64,000 nt of DNA from Nitrososphaerota archaeon (GTDB lineage: Archaea > Thermoproteota > Nitrososphaeria > Nitrososphaerales > UBA183), in assembly GCA_027886865.1 (NCBI GenBank), contig JAPCJR010000008.1, forward strand, positions 1-64,000. Reading direction: 5' to 3'. A model generated the notes under the pieces. That model saw only the letters and a list, made by a program, of their open reading frames with translations, was not told the DNA's origin and did no database searches. A program made the position numbers and the translations under genes. Below, in pieces: positions 1-8,103 of this stretch. Numbering within the stretch: position 1 is the stretch's first letter; each line of letters begins with the position of its first letter.

Positions 1-172
1 CGAACCTGACCTGGAAGTAGCTGTGCTCGCCCTTTATGTTAGAGTAATACTCTCTCGTGCCGTAGAGGTAGAAGCCAGCGGTGGCGACAGCCTTTGCGAA
101 GATGCTGGCGGGGGTGTCCACTCCGCTCCCTTGTGCCCCTCCTATCATCCACGAAAAGTCGTCTCTCTTCAT
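1..172 (-). CDS. korA: 2-oxoacid:ferredoxin oxidoreductase, alpha (gamma-alpha fused) subunit, N-terminal part
   Basis: The first 57 codons are present; the gene runs off the left edge. The N-terminus reads WMIGGAQGSGVDTPASIFAK and continues with GFYLYGTREYYSNIKGEHSY, which is the start of the gamma domain in fused alpha subunits of 2-oxoglutarate/2-oxoacid:ferredoxin oxidoreductases. These enzymes oxidatively decarboxylate 2-oxoacids to acyl-CoA with ferredoxin as acceptor. The ATG at 172 directly precedes the conserved block. A TATA-like CTTATAG on this strand lies near 217-225. The beta subunit would be expected just outside the window. The assignment rests on the conserved N-terminus only. 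Confidence 0.8.
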   Translation of the reverse strand, partial: MKRDDFSWMIGGAQGSGVDTPASIFAKAVATAGFYLYGTREYYSNIKGEHSYFQVRF

Positions 173-315
173 CGCAACCGCCTCCACGCAACTGTCAAGT
201 TTTCGATGACGGGCGCTATAAGGCTATGGCACGTGGAATATCGAGCCTCGTGCCATGCGCGACGGTCCGGGAGCGAGACGAAAGGCTTTTGACTGCATCA
301 GGGCCTCGAATTCTC

Positions 316-461
316 GCGAGAGTAGCTAAGCCTGGTCAACGGCGGCGGGGCCGACTTCGGCGCCGATACTCAAGATCAGATGTCGCTCCAGGGCCTAAGT
401 GACGCAAGGAGAAATCCGCTCGTTTAGGCGTTCGTGGGTTCGAATCCCACCTCTCGCACCA
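316..461 (+). tRNA. tRNA-Leu(CAA) with two introns
   Basis: The acceptor arms GCGAGAG (316-322) and CTCTCGC (451-457) pair, followed by A73 and an encoded CCA (459-461). A long variable arm (420-433) and T-arm GTGGG-TTCGAAT-CCCAC (434-450) mark a type II tRNA, and A73 fits Leu. The gene is too long for a plain tRNA. Removing 349-367 (19 nt, position 30/31) and 375-413 (39 nt, position 37/38) restores anticodon stem GCGGA/TCCGC and loop CTCAAGA, anticodon CAA. The first intron has a perfect bulge-helix-bulge: CGGC (25-28) pairs GCCG, with bulges GG|G and AT|A. The second has three of four central pairs (CTCA/GGAG), so its boundaries are less certain. Confidence 0.8.
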
Positions 462-496
462 TCACAAACCTCGGCGCCGGACTTCCCACTTGGAGC

Positions 497-802
497 TCAG
501 TAGATGAAGGCCCTCACGGGTCTTGACAGCATGCTCTTCATGAACTCGCCCAGCTCTTCCCTCGTTCTGAACTCCTTCACCAGGAGCCTCCTGCCAGGGA
601 TAGGGGCGCTTGTGCCCTTCTTCTTTGCGTGGACCATCAAGACGTATCCTTCGTTGGGCGACCTCGTGACGAAGACGAACTGCCTCTTCTTGCCTTGGTA
701 GTCGCCGAAAGTCCTGATGCCGCTGTCCAGGTCTAGCAGGTCCACCTCATCCATGAGCCCTAGGAACGAGCCAACGCTCTTCTCGAAGAACGAGTGCGGC
801 AT
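497..802 (-). CDS. hypothetical protein, 101 aa
   Basis: This is a small soluble protein with no membrane segment and no motif I recognise. It starts MPHSFFEKSVGSFLGLMDEV and is rich in charged residues, with a central beta-rich stretch (KRQFVFVTRS, GYVLMVHAKK) and a C-terminal helix. It lies between the intron-bearing tRNA-Leu and divergent cysS. Codon use resembles its neighbours, which supports a real gene. No function is assigned. Confidence 0.55.
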   Translation of the reverse strand: MPHSFFEKSVGSFLGLMDEVDLLDLDSGIRTFGDYQGKKRQFVFVTRSPNEGYVLMVHAKKKGTSAPIPGRRLLVKEFRTREELGEFMKSMLSRPVRAFIY

Positions 803-909
803 GCGACAAGCTCCGGCGCCAGGCGCACGCCATATGAGATTTGCGCTCGACGAAAAAAGGCTAACATAGACGCTGGGTTCGCCGTGACGGCGTGGGGAGG
901 CGCAACCTG

Positions 910-2109
910 ATGCTCTTCAACTCGATGAGCACGAAGAAGGAGCCTTTGAGGGTGGTGGAGGGCGAGGAGCTCCGCATGTTCGTGTGCGGGCCGACCGTCC
1001 AGAGCTTCATCCATGTGGGCAATGCGAGGACCCACGTCTTCTACGACGTGGTCGCGAGGTACCTGACTCACCTGGGAGTCCGCGTGGACTTCCTGATGAA
1101 CATCACCGACGTAGACGATAGGATAACAGAGGCTGCCAAGAGCGAGGGGGTGAAGCCGAGGGAAATCGCCGACAAGTACACCGGGTCTTTCCTCGAGGAC
1201 ATGCGGGCCTTGAAAGTTCAATCGGTAACCAAGTTCGAGCGCGTCTCCGACTACGTCCAGGTCATGGTCGACCAGGTCTCGCTCCTGATGGAGAACGGGT
1301 ACGCGTACCTCGCCGACGGCGTCGTCTACTTCGACACCTCGAAGTACCCATACTACGGAAAGCTCTCTCACCAGTCCAAGAACGAGCTGTCCTTGAGGCC
1401 GTTGGAGCTCACCCCGAACAAGAGGAACCTACTCGACTTTGCGCTTTGGAGGCCCGTGATCCTAGAGGAGGGGAAGTGGGACAGCCCGTGGGGGAGGGGG
1501 TCGCCCGGCTGGCACATCGAGGACACGGCGGTGACCCTGACGAACTTCGGGCCGCGGTACGACATCCACGGGGGCGCTTACGAGTTGATCTACCCGCACC
1601 ACGAGGCCGAGCTGGCGCAGGGGGAGTCGCTGACTGGCCTCAGGCCGCTGGTGAGATATTGGGTCCACACAGGGCTGGTCAACCTGAGCGGGCGGAAGAT
1701 GTCCAAGTCCGCGGGGAACACCTTCCTCGTCAGGGAGCTCCTCAAGGAGTACAGCGCGGACGAGCTGAGATACTACTTGCTCTCCTGGCACTACAGGGAT
1801 GACATGGAGTTCAGCCTTCCCCGGCTGAAGAGCGCGAGCAGGGCTTACTCCAGAGCCGCGGCCAAGGCCGGAAGGCTGAGGGAGTCCGCCGCGAAGACCA
1901 CCAGCAGGGTCGGACCTTCCCAGGACGCGGTCCGGAGGCGGCTCTCCCCATTCTACTCGGCGATGGACGACGACGTCGACACGCCCAAGGCGATAAGGTG
2001 GGTCGAGGACGAGCTGATTGGGGGAGGCTCGTCGGACGAGGCCCGCGACTACTCCGCCCTCCGCGTCGTGTCAGATGTCCTCGGGGTGGACTTCCTTGCC
2101 AAGCCTTGA
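910..2109 (+). CDS. cysS: cysteinyl-tRNA synthetase
   Basis: Class I aminoacyl-tRNA synthetase charging tRNA-Cys. Visible features are the N-terminal block MFVCGPTVQ, the HIGH-type motif HVGNA (about residue 35), ITDVDDRI, the zinc-site region WHIEDTA, HHEAELAQ, and a perfect KMSKS at about residue 263. The length of 399 aa is short for the family, mainly in the C-terminal domain. ATG 910 is chosen because GGAGG (896-900) lies 9 bases before it; a GTG at 892 would add six residues. A direct CysRS makes the indirect SepRS/SepCysS route unnecessary here. The next gene starts within its last codons. Confidence 0.95.
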   Translation: MLFNSMSTKKEPLRVVEGEELRMFVCGPTVQSFIHVGNARTHVFYDVVARYLTHLGVRVDFLMNITDVDDRITEAAKSEGVKPREIADKYTGSFLEDMRALKVQSVTKFERVSDYVQVMVDQVSLLMENGYAYLADGVVYFDTSKYPYYGKLSHQSKNELSLRPLELTPNKRNLLDFALWRPVILEEGKWDSPWGRGSPGWHIEDTAVTLTNFGPRYDIHGGAYELIYPHHEAELAQGESLTGLRPLVRYWVHTGLVNLSGRKMSKSAGNTFLVRELLKEYSADELRYYLLSWHYRDDMEFSLPRLKSASRAYSRAAAKAGRLRESAAKTTSRVGPSQDAVRRRLSPFYSAMDDDVDTPKAIRWVEDELIGGGSSDEARDYSALRVVSDVLGVDFLAKP

Positions 2110-3409
2110 GGATAAGGGCTATGAGCTCAACGAGGTGAGCTGGTGGGAGAAGTGGGCCGACGAGACTGTCTGGGTCTCGAAGACCTGCTACGCGATGTTC
2201 TCGGACACCTTCAAGGACGAGTACTTCTACAACAGGGGGGGCTTCCTCGGAGCGGAGAGGGTCCCTGGAGACGCAATCCAGGCCATCGAGAAAGAGTTCG
2301 CGAAGAGGAAGAGGGGGACACCATACATCATGGTGGAGGAGGGTCGCCCCTGGGACAAGCTGAATTCCTCGCTCTTCTCGAGGGGCTACGCCGTCCTCGA
2401 CAGGATGCTGGTCATGGAGGCTCGGCCGCAGGAAAAGGGCAAACTCACCCCGAAGGCCGGCGTCGACGTGGCCGTCGTGAGCTCCCGCTCAAAGGGGAAG
2501 GAGCTCCAGGAGTGGACCCGGACCTACCTGCAGGCGTTCTACGGCGACCTGAGCCTGAACGGCGCCGTAACCGGGATAATGCGGCAGGTCGTCAAGGACA
2601 AGAAGGCCAGTGTGATCCTGGCGAGGGTGGGGCGGGCCCCGGCCGGATGCGCCGTCCTGTACAGGTCGGCCGGCGGCGTGGCGGGGGTGTACTGCGTCGG
2701 GACGGCACCGGACTTCAGGGAAAGGGGCGTCGCGGCGGCGGTGCTGGCGCACGTCCGCGAGATTGCCGCGGACGAGGGAAGGCGGCTAATCCTTCAGACG
2801 TTGGCCTCCGACTCCGTGGAGGGCTTCTACCTCAAGCAAGGGTTCAGGCTGGCCTACACCAAGACCCTGTACGAGCGGCGTCCCCGGAAGGTGTGTCCGG
2901 AGTGGGCCGCGGCCTCAGGGGAGGCGTTCGGCGTCACGATAAACAGGGACGCGCCCGCGGGGACGATCAAAGCGTTCGCGGAGGTCTTCGCCGGCTTCGA
3001 GAGGATTGAGGCCGTCAAGGGCCTCTTCGGGCCGGAGACGGAGGAGGTCATCTCGAGGCTGAAGATCTCCCTCGACTCGCCAAGAGGCTATCTCCGAGTC
3101 GACGGCGAGACTGGGAACGTGATAATCAACCCGGAATACCTCAAGACCGGACAGGAGAGGCACCTGTATCTCGACGTCATACACGAGCTCACCCACGTGA
3201 GGCAGTTCAGGGAGGGTAAGGAGCTCTACGACAGGAGGTTCCCGTACTTCGAGAGGCCGACCGAGATAGAGGCGTATAGGGTGGCAGTCGAGGAGGCGCG
3301 CAGGATAGGCATGGACAAGGAGGAGATCGTCGACTACCTCAGGGTCGAGTGGGTCACGGAGGAGGAGTTCACGAGGTTCGTCTCGATGATGCGCATCGAC
3401 GAGGGCTGA
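2096..3409 (+). CDS. GNAT N-acetyltransferase fused to a HExxH metalloprotease-like domain
   Basis: The 437-aa protein has two parts. The middle (about residues 140-260) is a GNAT acetyltransferase fold with the acetyl-CoA loop region TAPDFRERGVAAAVLAH and the closing element EGFYLKQGFRLAYTKTLYER. The C-terminal part (about 270-437) contains VIHELTHVRQF, a HExxH zinc motif, followed by a glutamate in ERPTEIEAYRVAVEEAR that could be a third ligand. The N-terminal 130 residues are not recognised. TTG 2096 is chosen because GGGGTGGA (2082-2089) is a good ribosome binding site; GTG 2135 is an alternative. It overlaps the end of cysS, so the two are probably cotranscribed. The substrate is unknown. 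Confidence 0.8.
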   Translation: MPSLEDKGYELNEVSWWEKWADETVWVSKTCYAMFSDTFKDEYFYNRGGFLGAERVPGDAIQAIEKEFAKRKRGTPYIMVEEGRPWDKLNSSLFSRGYAVLDRMLVMEARPQEKGKLTPKAGVDVAVVSSRSKGKELQEWTRTYLQAFYGDLSLNGAVTGIMRQVVKDKKASVILARVGRAPAGCAVLYRSAGGVAGVYCVGTAPDFRERGVAAAVLAHVREIAADEGRRLILQTLASDSVEGFYLKQGFRLAYTKTLYERRPRKVCPEWAAASGEAFGVTINRDAPAGTIKAFAEVFAGFERIEAVKGLFGPETEEVISRLKISLDSPRGYLRVDGETGNVIINPEYLKTGQERHLYLDVIHELTHVRQFREGKELYDRRFPYFERPTEIEAYRVAVEEARRIGMDKEEIVDYLRVEWVTEEEFTRFVSMMRIDEG

Positions 3410-3452
3410 CACGGGTCACGGTTTATACGGACCCGCCGGCTTCGGTCAGAGC

Positions 3453-3779
3453 GTGCTGAGAGCGATACACATCGTCTACGCGGACTGGTGCCCGCACTGC
3501 GTGCCCACCACGGTGGGGCCTGTGCAGGACGCCGCGAAGGCGGTCGGGGTGCCCGTCATCCTGCACGACATCGAGACCGACGACGTCAGGACGGCCGACG
3601 AGCTGGTGAAGAAATACGGCGACTGGATTCCGGACTACGTGATTCCCCAGGTCTTCTTCGAGATGGACGACGGGAGGATAGAGCACGTCCTGACGGGGGA
3701 CCGCCGCGGCGTCCAGTACACCAGACAGGCCGTCGAGGCCCTGAAGGGCAGGCTGGCCAAGCAGGGAGTTTCTAGGTAA
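3453..3779 (+). CDS. thioredoxin/glutaredoxin-like protein with CPHC active site
   Basis: The 108-aa protein begins LRAIHIVYADWCPHCVPTTV, a beta strand followed by a CPHC redox pair (about residues 14-17) at the start of a helix, as in thioredoxin-fold proteins. YVIPQVFFEMDDGR carries a proline before a strand, which matches the cis-Pro position of the fold. It probably acts in the cytoplasm as a thiol-disulfide exchange protein; the partner is unknown. A TATA-like TTTATAC (3421-3427) about 29 bases before GTG 3453 suggests a leaderless transcript. Confidence 0.8.
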   Translation: MLRAIHIVYADWCPHCVPTTVGPVQDAAKAVGVPVILHDIETDDVRTADELVKKYGDWIPDYVIPQVFFEMDDGRIEHVLTGDRRGVQYTRQAVEALKGRLAKQGVSR

Positions 3780-3798
3780 TCAGGGATACGTCGGCCCC

Positions 3799-4485
3799 TT
3801 AGGAGACCAGCGTTCCGACGCGCTCGCCGAGCAAGGCCTTGCGCACGTTCGAGGGGAAGAAGCCGTTGGTCACCACGAGTGTCATCTTGTGTTTTGCGAT
3901 GAACTTCGCCGCGACCGGGTCCACGATGCTGTGGATGCCGGGCCTGTGGTCAGCCCCTCCCAGTATCCTGACAAGCTCCTGATACGACAGGCTGTGCAGA
4001 AGCTTGGCCTCCTTGTCGGTCCTCGGGTCGGCGGTGTAGACTCCGTCCTGGTCTGAGGCCTTTACCAGGAGGTCTGAATGCCAGGCGTCCCCGAGAATCG
4101 CGGCGACGGTGTCGGTGGTGATTCCCGGCCTCAGCCCTCCCATCACCCCCACCTTGTTCTTCTCCAGCTCGAGCATCATCCCCTGGATTGTGGTGGAGAC
4201 GCGCTTGACGCCTATCTTCATGCCCACGAGCTTGGCATTCAAGCGGGAGGCGTCGATAGCAATCATGTCCTGCCCCTCCCGGGGCAGCCCGAGCTCCTTG
4301 GCCGTGGCGATGTAGGCTCGCGCCACCGGCCCTCCCCCCACGACCACTGCGACGGAGTGACCCGCACTCCTCGCCTCGGCGATGACCTCCGCGTATCCCT
4401 TGAGGAGCTTCGCTTGGGGAGGGGAGCCCAGCACCGACCCGCCTATGCGCAGGACGATCTTCTTGCTGCTGGGGGGCGTGGACAT
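3799..4485 (-). CDS. pyrH: uridylate kinase (archaeal UMP kinase)
   Basis: Amino-acid-kinase fold enzyme phosphorylating UMP to UDP in pyrimidine synthesis. The phosphate-binding N-terminus KIVLRIGGSVLGS, the second glycine-rich loop VVVGGGPVARAY (about residues 46-57), GGLRPGITTDTVAA and LVKASDQDGVYTADPRTD are typical of archaeal PyrH. At 228 aa it matches the usual length of about 225. The ATG is preceded by TATA box TTTATAAA at 4515-4522. It is divergent from the release factor gene. Confidence 0.93.
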   Translation of the reverse strand: MSTPPSSKKIVLRIGGSVLGSPPQAKLLKGYAEVIAEARSAGHSVAVVVGGGPVARAYIATAKELGLPREGQDMIAIDASRLNAKLVGMKIGVKRVSTTIQGMMLELEKNKVGVMGGLRPGITTDTVAAILGDAWHSDLLVKASDQDGVYTADPRTDKEAKLLHSLSYQELVRILGGADHRPGIHSIVDPVAAKFIAKHKMTLVVTNGFFPSNVRKALLGERVGTLVS

Positions 4486-4514
4486 GTCGACTAGCCAACG
4501 TGCCCGGCATAGTT

Positions 4515-4522
4515 TTTATAAA
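4515..4522 (-). promoter_or_regulatory. TATA box of pyrH
   Basis: TTTATAAA is centred about 33 bases upstream of the pyrH start, in an otherwise GC-rich intergenic stretch. The motif is nearly palindromic, so activity in the other direction cannot be excluded. Confidence 0.55.
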
Positions 4523-4623
4523 GGTGAATGCCCTAATCCACTCATCCGACGATGCAATCCCGAGTCAGAAGCCCAGCAGTTCCCAGTGAATCCGTCAGCT
4601 GACTCACCGGAGGTCATTCCTCG

Positions 4624-5883
4624 TTGCTAAGCACAAAGGCAGACTCTGTAAGATTATACAAGATTCGGAAGGTCATATCCGAGCTCTCCGGCAAGGAGGG
4701 GCGCGGGACGGAGCTCGTCTCCCTCTACATCCCGCCGAAGAAGCCCATCCACGAGGTCATCGCGTACCTCAGGAACGAGTGGGGCACCGCCGGGAACATA
4801 AAGTCGGACACGACGCGCAACCACGTCCAGGACGCCCTCACGAAGACCATGCAGAAGCTCAAGCTCTACAGGGAGACCCCGGACAACGGCCTGGTGATCT
4901 TCTGCGGCGCCCTGATGACCAACGGCCCCGGGAGCGAGGTGATAGTGCTCCGCGAGATAATCCCCCCGAAGCCCGTGAAGTCCTTCCTCTACCAGTGCGA
5001 TGACCACTTCCACATCGAGTACCTCAAGGACATGCTCAGGGAGGAGAAGGTCTACGGCATCCTGGCCATCGACGCGAACGAGGCAGGGATAGGGATACTC
5101 TCGGGTGAGTCGTTCCAGGTCGTGAACGTGATGACCTCCGGCATCTCAGGGAAGACCAGGAAGGGAGGGCAGAGCGCGAGGAGGTACGAGAGGGGGAGGG
5201 AGATGGAGCTCACCTACTTCTATCACAGGGTGGCGGACCACGCCAACCGGATACTGGTCGAGGAGTACAAGGTCACGGGACTGATCATCGGAGGCCCTGG
5301 CTACACCAAGGAGGACTTCATGAAGACGGAGTTCCTGAACTACAACCTGCGGAAGAACGTCGTCGCCGTGCTCGACACCGCCTACTCGGGCCGGGAGGGG
5401 GTCAGGGAGATGGTGGACAAGGCGGCGGACAAGCTCCAGGACGTGAGGCTCTTCGACGAGAAGAAGCTCGTGCAGAGGTTCCTCGGGGAGGTCAACAAGC
5501 CGAACGGGGTAGCGGTCTACGGCCTTCCAAGGATAATCCAGGCGCTCGAGAAGAGCAACGTGGAGACAATCTTGGTGGCGGACGACGTCGACATGGTGAG
5601 GATATCGGCGACGTGCAAGAACTGCCAGACGGTGAGGGAGAAGTTCGCCCCGAACTCGAAGAAGACCCAGGCTATCCAGGAGATAACCTCCGAGCCCTGC
5701 TCCAACTGCGGCTCGAAGGAGTTCTTGGTCGACGAGACCGACATCGTCGACCTGCTCGAGGAGAGGGCCATCCAGGTGGGGGCGAAGGTGGAGGTGATTT
5801 CCTCGGGCACTGAGGAGGGAGCCATGCTCAAGTCCTTCGGAGGGGTGGCCGCGTTCCTGAGATACAGGCCGGTCGGATCCTAG
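4624..5883 (+). CDS. prf1: peptide chain release factor aRF1
   Basis: Archaeal/eukaryotic-type class I release factor that recognises all three stop codons and triggers peptide release. The NIKS stop-decoding motif is at residues 58-61 and the GGQ motif at 181-183 (RKGGQSARR). The C-terminal domain has a Cys4 zinc-binding insertion (CKNC then CSNC). Its 419 aa match the family length of about 415. The start is a TTG, and no better start is seen before the conserved N-terminal block ADSVRLYKIRKVISELS. It is divergent from pyrH. Confidence 0.95.
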   Translation: MLSTKADSVRLYKIRKVISELSGKEGRGTELVSLYIPPKKPIHEVIAYLRNEWGTAGNIKSDTTRNHVQDALTKTMQKLKLYRETPDNGLVIFCGALMTNGPGSEVIVLREIIPPKPVKSFLYQCDDHFHIEYLKDMLREEKVYGILAIDANEAGIGILSGESFQVVNVMTSGISGKTRKGGQSARRYERGREMELTYFYHRVADHANRILVEEYKVTGLIIGGPGYTKEDFMKTEFLNYNLRKNVVAVLDTAYSGREGVREMVDKAADKLQDVRLFDEKKLVQRFLGEVNKPNGVAVYGLPRIIQALEKSNVETILVADDVDMVRISATCKNCQTVREKFAPNSKKTQAIQEITSEPCSNCGSKEFLVDETDIVDLLEERAIQVGAKVEVISSGTEEGAMLKSFGGVAAFLRYRPVGS

Positions 5884-5992
5884 GGCGGTCTGCTCGGCCG
5901 TCGCTGCTTTCTAGCATACCCTTAACTACCGGAACCGCGTCTTCGCTCCCAAGCAGACGAGCCTCTACTGCTAACAGAGAACTGGTCACAAA

Positions 5993-7210
5993 ATGGTCAT
6001 TCGTATCGGATTGATTGGAAAGACCAACGCGGGCAAGACCACCCTCTTCAACTCCATGACGCTGAAGGCGGGGGAGATTTCCAACTACCCGTTCACCACC
6101 AAGTCGGCCGACACCGGAATAGGGCAAGCGGTGACGCTGTGCGTCCACAAGGAGTTCAACCTCCAGGACAACCCGAAGAACTCCAAGTGCGAGGAGGGGT
6201 GGAGGTTCATCCCCATCGAGGTGACCGACCTTCCGGGGCTCATCAAGGGGGCGTGGATGGGGAAGGGGCTCGGGAACCAGTTCCTCTCTGTGGCGGCGCA
6301 GTCGGACGCGCTGCTCCACGTGGTCGACGCCTCGGGGAGCGTGGACAAGGACGGGAAGATGGCCGAGCCGGGCACGGGAGACCCGCTCGCCGACCTCGCC
6401 GACGTGGAGCTGGAGCTCGTCTTGTGGTACACCAAGCTCTTCTCCAGCAACATGGTGAAGATATCAAAGACCGCAAAGCAACCCGGCATGGGCCTTCCCG
6501 ACGCGGTCGCGGAGGTCCTCCAGGGGATAGGCGTGAAGCGGGAGCACGTGATCTACGCGCTCAAAGAGTCCATGCTCGAGGAGAGGGACGTCGACACCTG
6601 GAACGAGGAAGAGACCAAGAACTTCTGCTGGATCCTCCGCGACATCTCCAAGCCGACGCTGATAATCGCGAACAAGATGGACCTGCCGAACTCCGCGGAG
6701 AACTTCAAGGCCCTCAGGGAGAAGTACAAGGAGCTGATGGTCGTCCCGACCAGCGGGGAGGCGGAGCTCTCCCTAAGGAGGGCGGAGGTGAAGGGTCTGA
6801 TAAAATACGTCCCAGGTGAGGAGCGCTTCGACGTCGTAAGGCCCCAGGAGCTGACCGACGCCCAGAAGACCGCCCTCGCGTACATCAGGAGGAAGGTCTT
6901 CGGCGAGTACCTCAGGACGGGGGTCCAGTTCGGCCTCAACATAGCCATCTTCAAGCTCCTGAAGATGAACGCGGTGTACCCGGTAGCCGACCCGGAGAGG
7001 TTGACGGACAAGCACGGGAACGTCCTCCCGGACGTCTACCTGCTGCCCGCGGGCTCGACCGTGGAGGACCTGGCCAAGGCCGTCCACACCGACCTGTTCA
7101 AGGGTCTCCTCTACGGAGTCGACGCGAGGACCGCCCTGCACCTGCCGGTCGACTACGTCCTCAGGGACAGAGATGTCCTCTCGATGGTCTCGACCGCGAA
7201 GAGGGGCTAG
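5993..7210 (+). CDS. YchF-type (Obg superfamily) GTPase/ATPase with TGS domain
   Basis: The P-loop GKTNAGKTTLFNSMT (about residues 9-23), switch region VTDLPGLIKGAWMGKGLGN and ANKMDLPNS (NKxD) define an Obg/YchF-like translational GTPase. The last ~100 residues (VYPVADPERLTDKHGNVLPD to VDYVLRDRDVLSMVS) form a TGS domain ending in the usual D-V-L. At 405 aa it is the standard archaeal size. Relatives bind ribosomes; the exact role is not established. It follows prf1 on the same strand with its own short upstream region. Confidence 0.9.
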   Translation: MVIRIGLIGKTNAGKTTLFNSMTLKAGEISNYPFTTKSADTGIGQAVTLCVHKEFNLQDNPKNSKCEEGWRFIPIEVTDLPGLIKGAWMGKGLGNQFLSVAAQSDALLHVVDASGSVDKDGKMAEPGTGDPLADLADVELELVLWYTKLFSSNMVKISKTAKQPGMGLPDAVAEVLQGIGVKREHVIYALKESMLEERDVDTWNEEETKNFCWILRDISKPTLIIANKMDLPNSAENFKALREKYKELMVVPTSGEAELSLRRAEVKGLIKYVPGEERFDVVRPQELTDAQKTALAYIRRKVFGEYLRTGVQFGLNIAIFKLLKMNAVYPVADPERLTDKHGNVLPDVYLLPAGSTVEDLAKAVHTDLFKGLLYGVDARTALHLPVDYVLRDRDVLSMVSTAKRG

Positions 7211-7267
7211 GCGCCCGAGCCGGAACGAAACGATATAACCACACGAAACGCGGCGCGAGGTGCGTCA

Positions 7268-8038
7268 ATGACGAGCGAGCAAGTCAGGTCTAAGGAGAGA
7301 AGGAGTGCCATCTGCTGCATCTCGGGCGGGGCGGACTCCGTCACCATGGCGTACTACGTGAAGAAGGTCATCAAGCCAGACCACATGCTTCTCGTCTTCT
7401 GCGACTATGGGCAGAGGACCTACAAGTACGAGGAGTTCTGCATCAAGGAGATCTCCCGGCGGCTGAAGGCCCCCCTGAAAATCATAGACATGAGGTGGCT
7501 CGGCGAGATAAGCACGTCCCTCCTCACGCACGCGGAGAAGGAGATCCCGGAGACGAGGGAAGAGGACCTCTGGATCCCGGAGAAGGCCAGGGACAGAATC
7601 CTAAAGTGGTGGGACCCTTGCAGGAACGCGATACTCCTGCTCGTCGGGCTGGCCCACGCCGAGTCCTTCTACATCTCGACGCAGGAGCGGTTCGACGTCT
7701 ACATCGGGATTCGCAGGGAGACGCCGGTGGCGATGAAGGACAACACCCCGGAGTTCCTCGAGGAGATCAACAGGCTCGGTGAGCAGGCAACCCACCACGG
7801 CGGGTACAGGATGCTGGCGCCGCTCATCACCTACGACAAGGACAAGGTGGTCAAGCTCGGCCAGGAGCTCGGGGTCCCCTGGGCCTACACCTACAGCTGC
7901 TACGCTGGCCACGGCTTCAGGACGGTCGGAGGGAAGAAGCTCCCGGTGCACTGCGGGACCTGCTCGAACTGCAAGAGGAGGAAGCTGGCCTTCGCAGAGA
8001 GCGGCGTGAGGGACCCTTCCGTGTACGCGAAAGCCTAG
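7268..8038 (+). CDS. queC: 7-cyano-7-deazaguanine (preQ0) synthase QueC
   Basis: ATP-dependent enzyme converting 7-carboxy-7-deazaguanine to preQ0, the precursor inserted at G15 of archaeal tRNA to make archaeosine. The PP-loop CCISGGADSVT (about residues 16-26) is the nucleotide-binding site. Four cysteines for zinc are placed as in the family (YSCYAGHG, then HCGTCSNC near residues 230-240). At 256 aa it is slightly longer than bacterial QueC, with an extra segment around residues 90-120. A tRNA-modification role fits the neighbouring synthetase genes. Confidence 0.9.
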   Translation: MTSEQVRSKERRSAICCISGGADSVTMAYYVKKVIKPDHMLLVFCDYGQRTYKYEEFCIKEISRRLKAPLKIIDMRWLGEISTSLLTHAEKEIPETREEDLWIPEKARDRILKWWDPCRNAILLLVGLAHAESFYISTQERFDVYIGIRRETPVAMKDNTPEFLEEINRLGEQATHHGGYRMLAPLITYDKDKVVKLGQELGVPWAYTYSCYAGHGFRTVGGKKLPVHCGTCSNCKRRKLAFAESGVRDPSVYAKA

Positions 8039-8103
8039 AGCGGCCCGCTGGCCGGAGGCGGCCGCAAGCCGCGCACTCAAGCTAAATACCCTCGAGGTGT
8101 GGA

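Noticed and set aside
1446..1802. Long open frame antisense or in another frame within cysS, with similar long frames inside valS, aminotransferase, DP2 and primase genes
   Set aside because: These frames are Arg/Gly/Pro-rich with no protein motifs, as expected from shadow frames in GC-rich coding DNA. The true genes there have clear family motifs.
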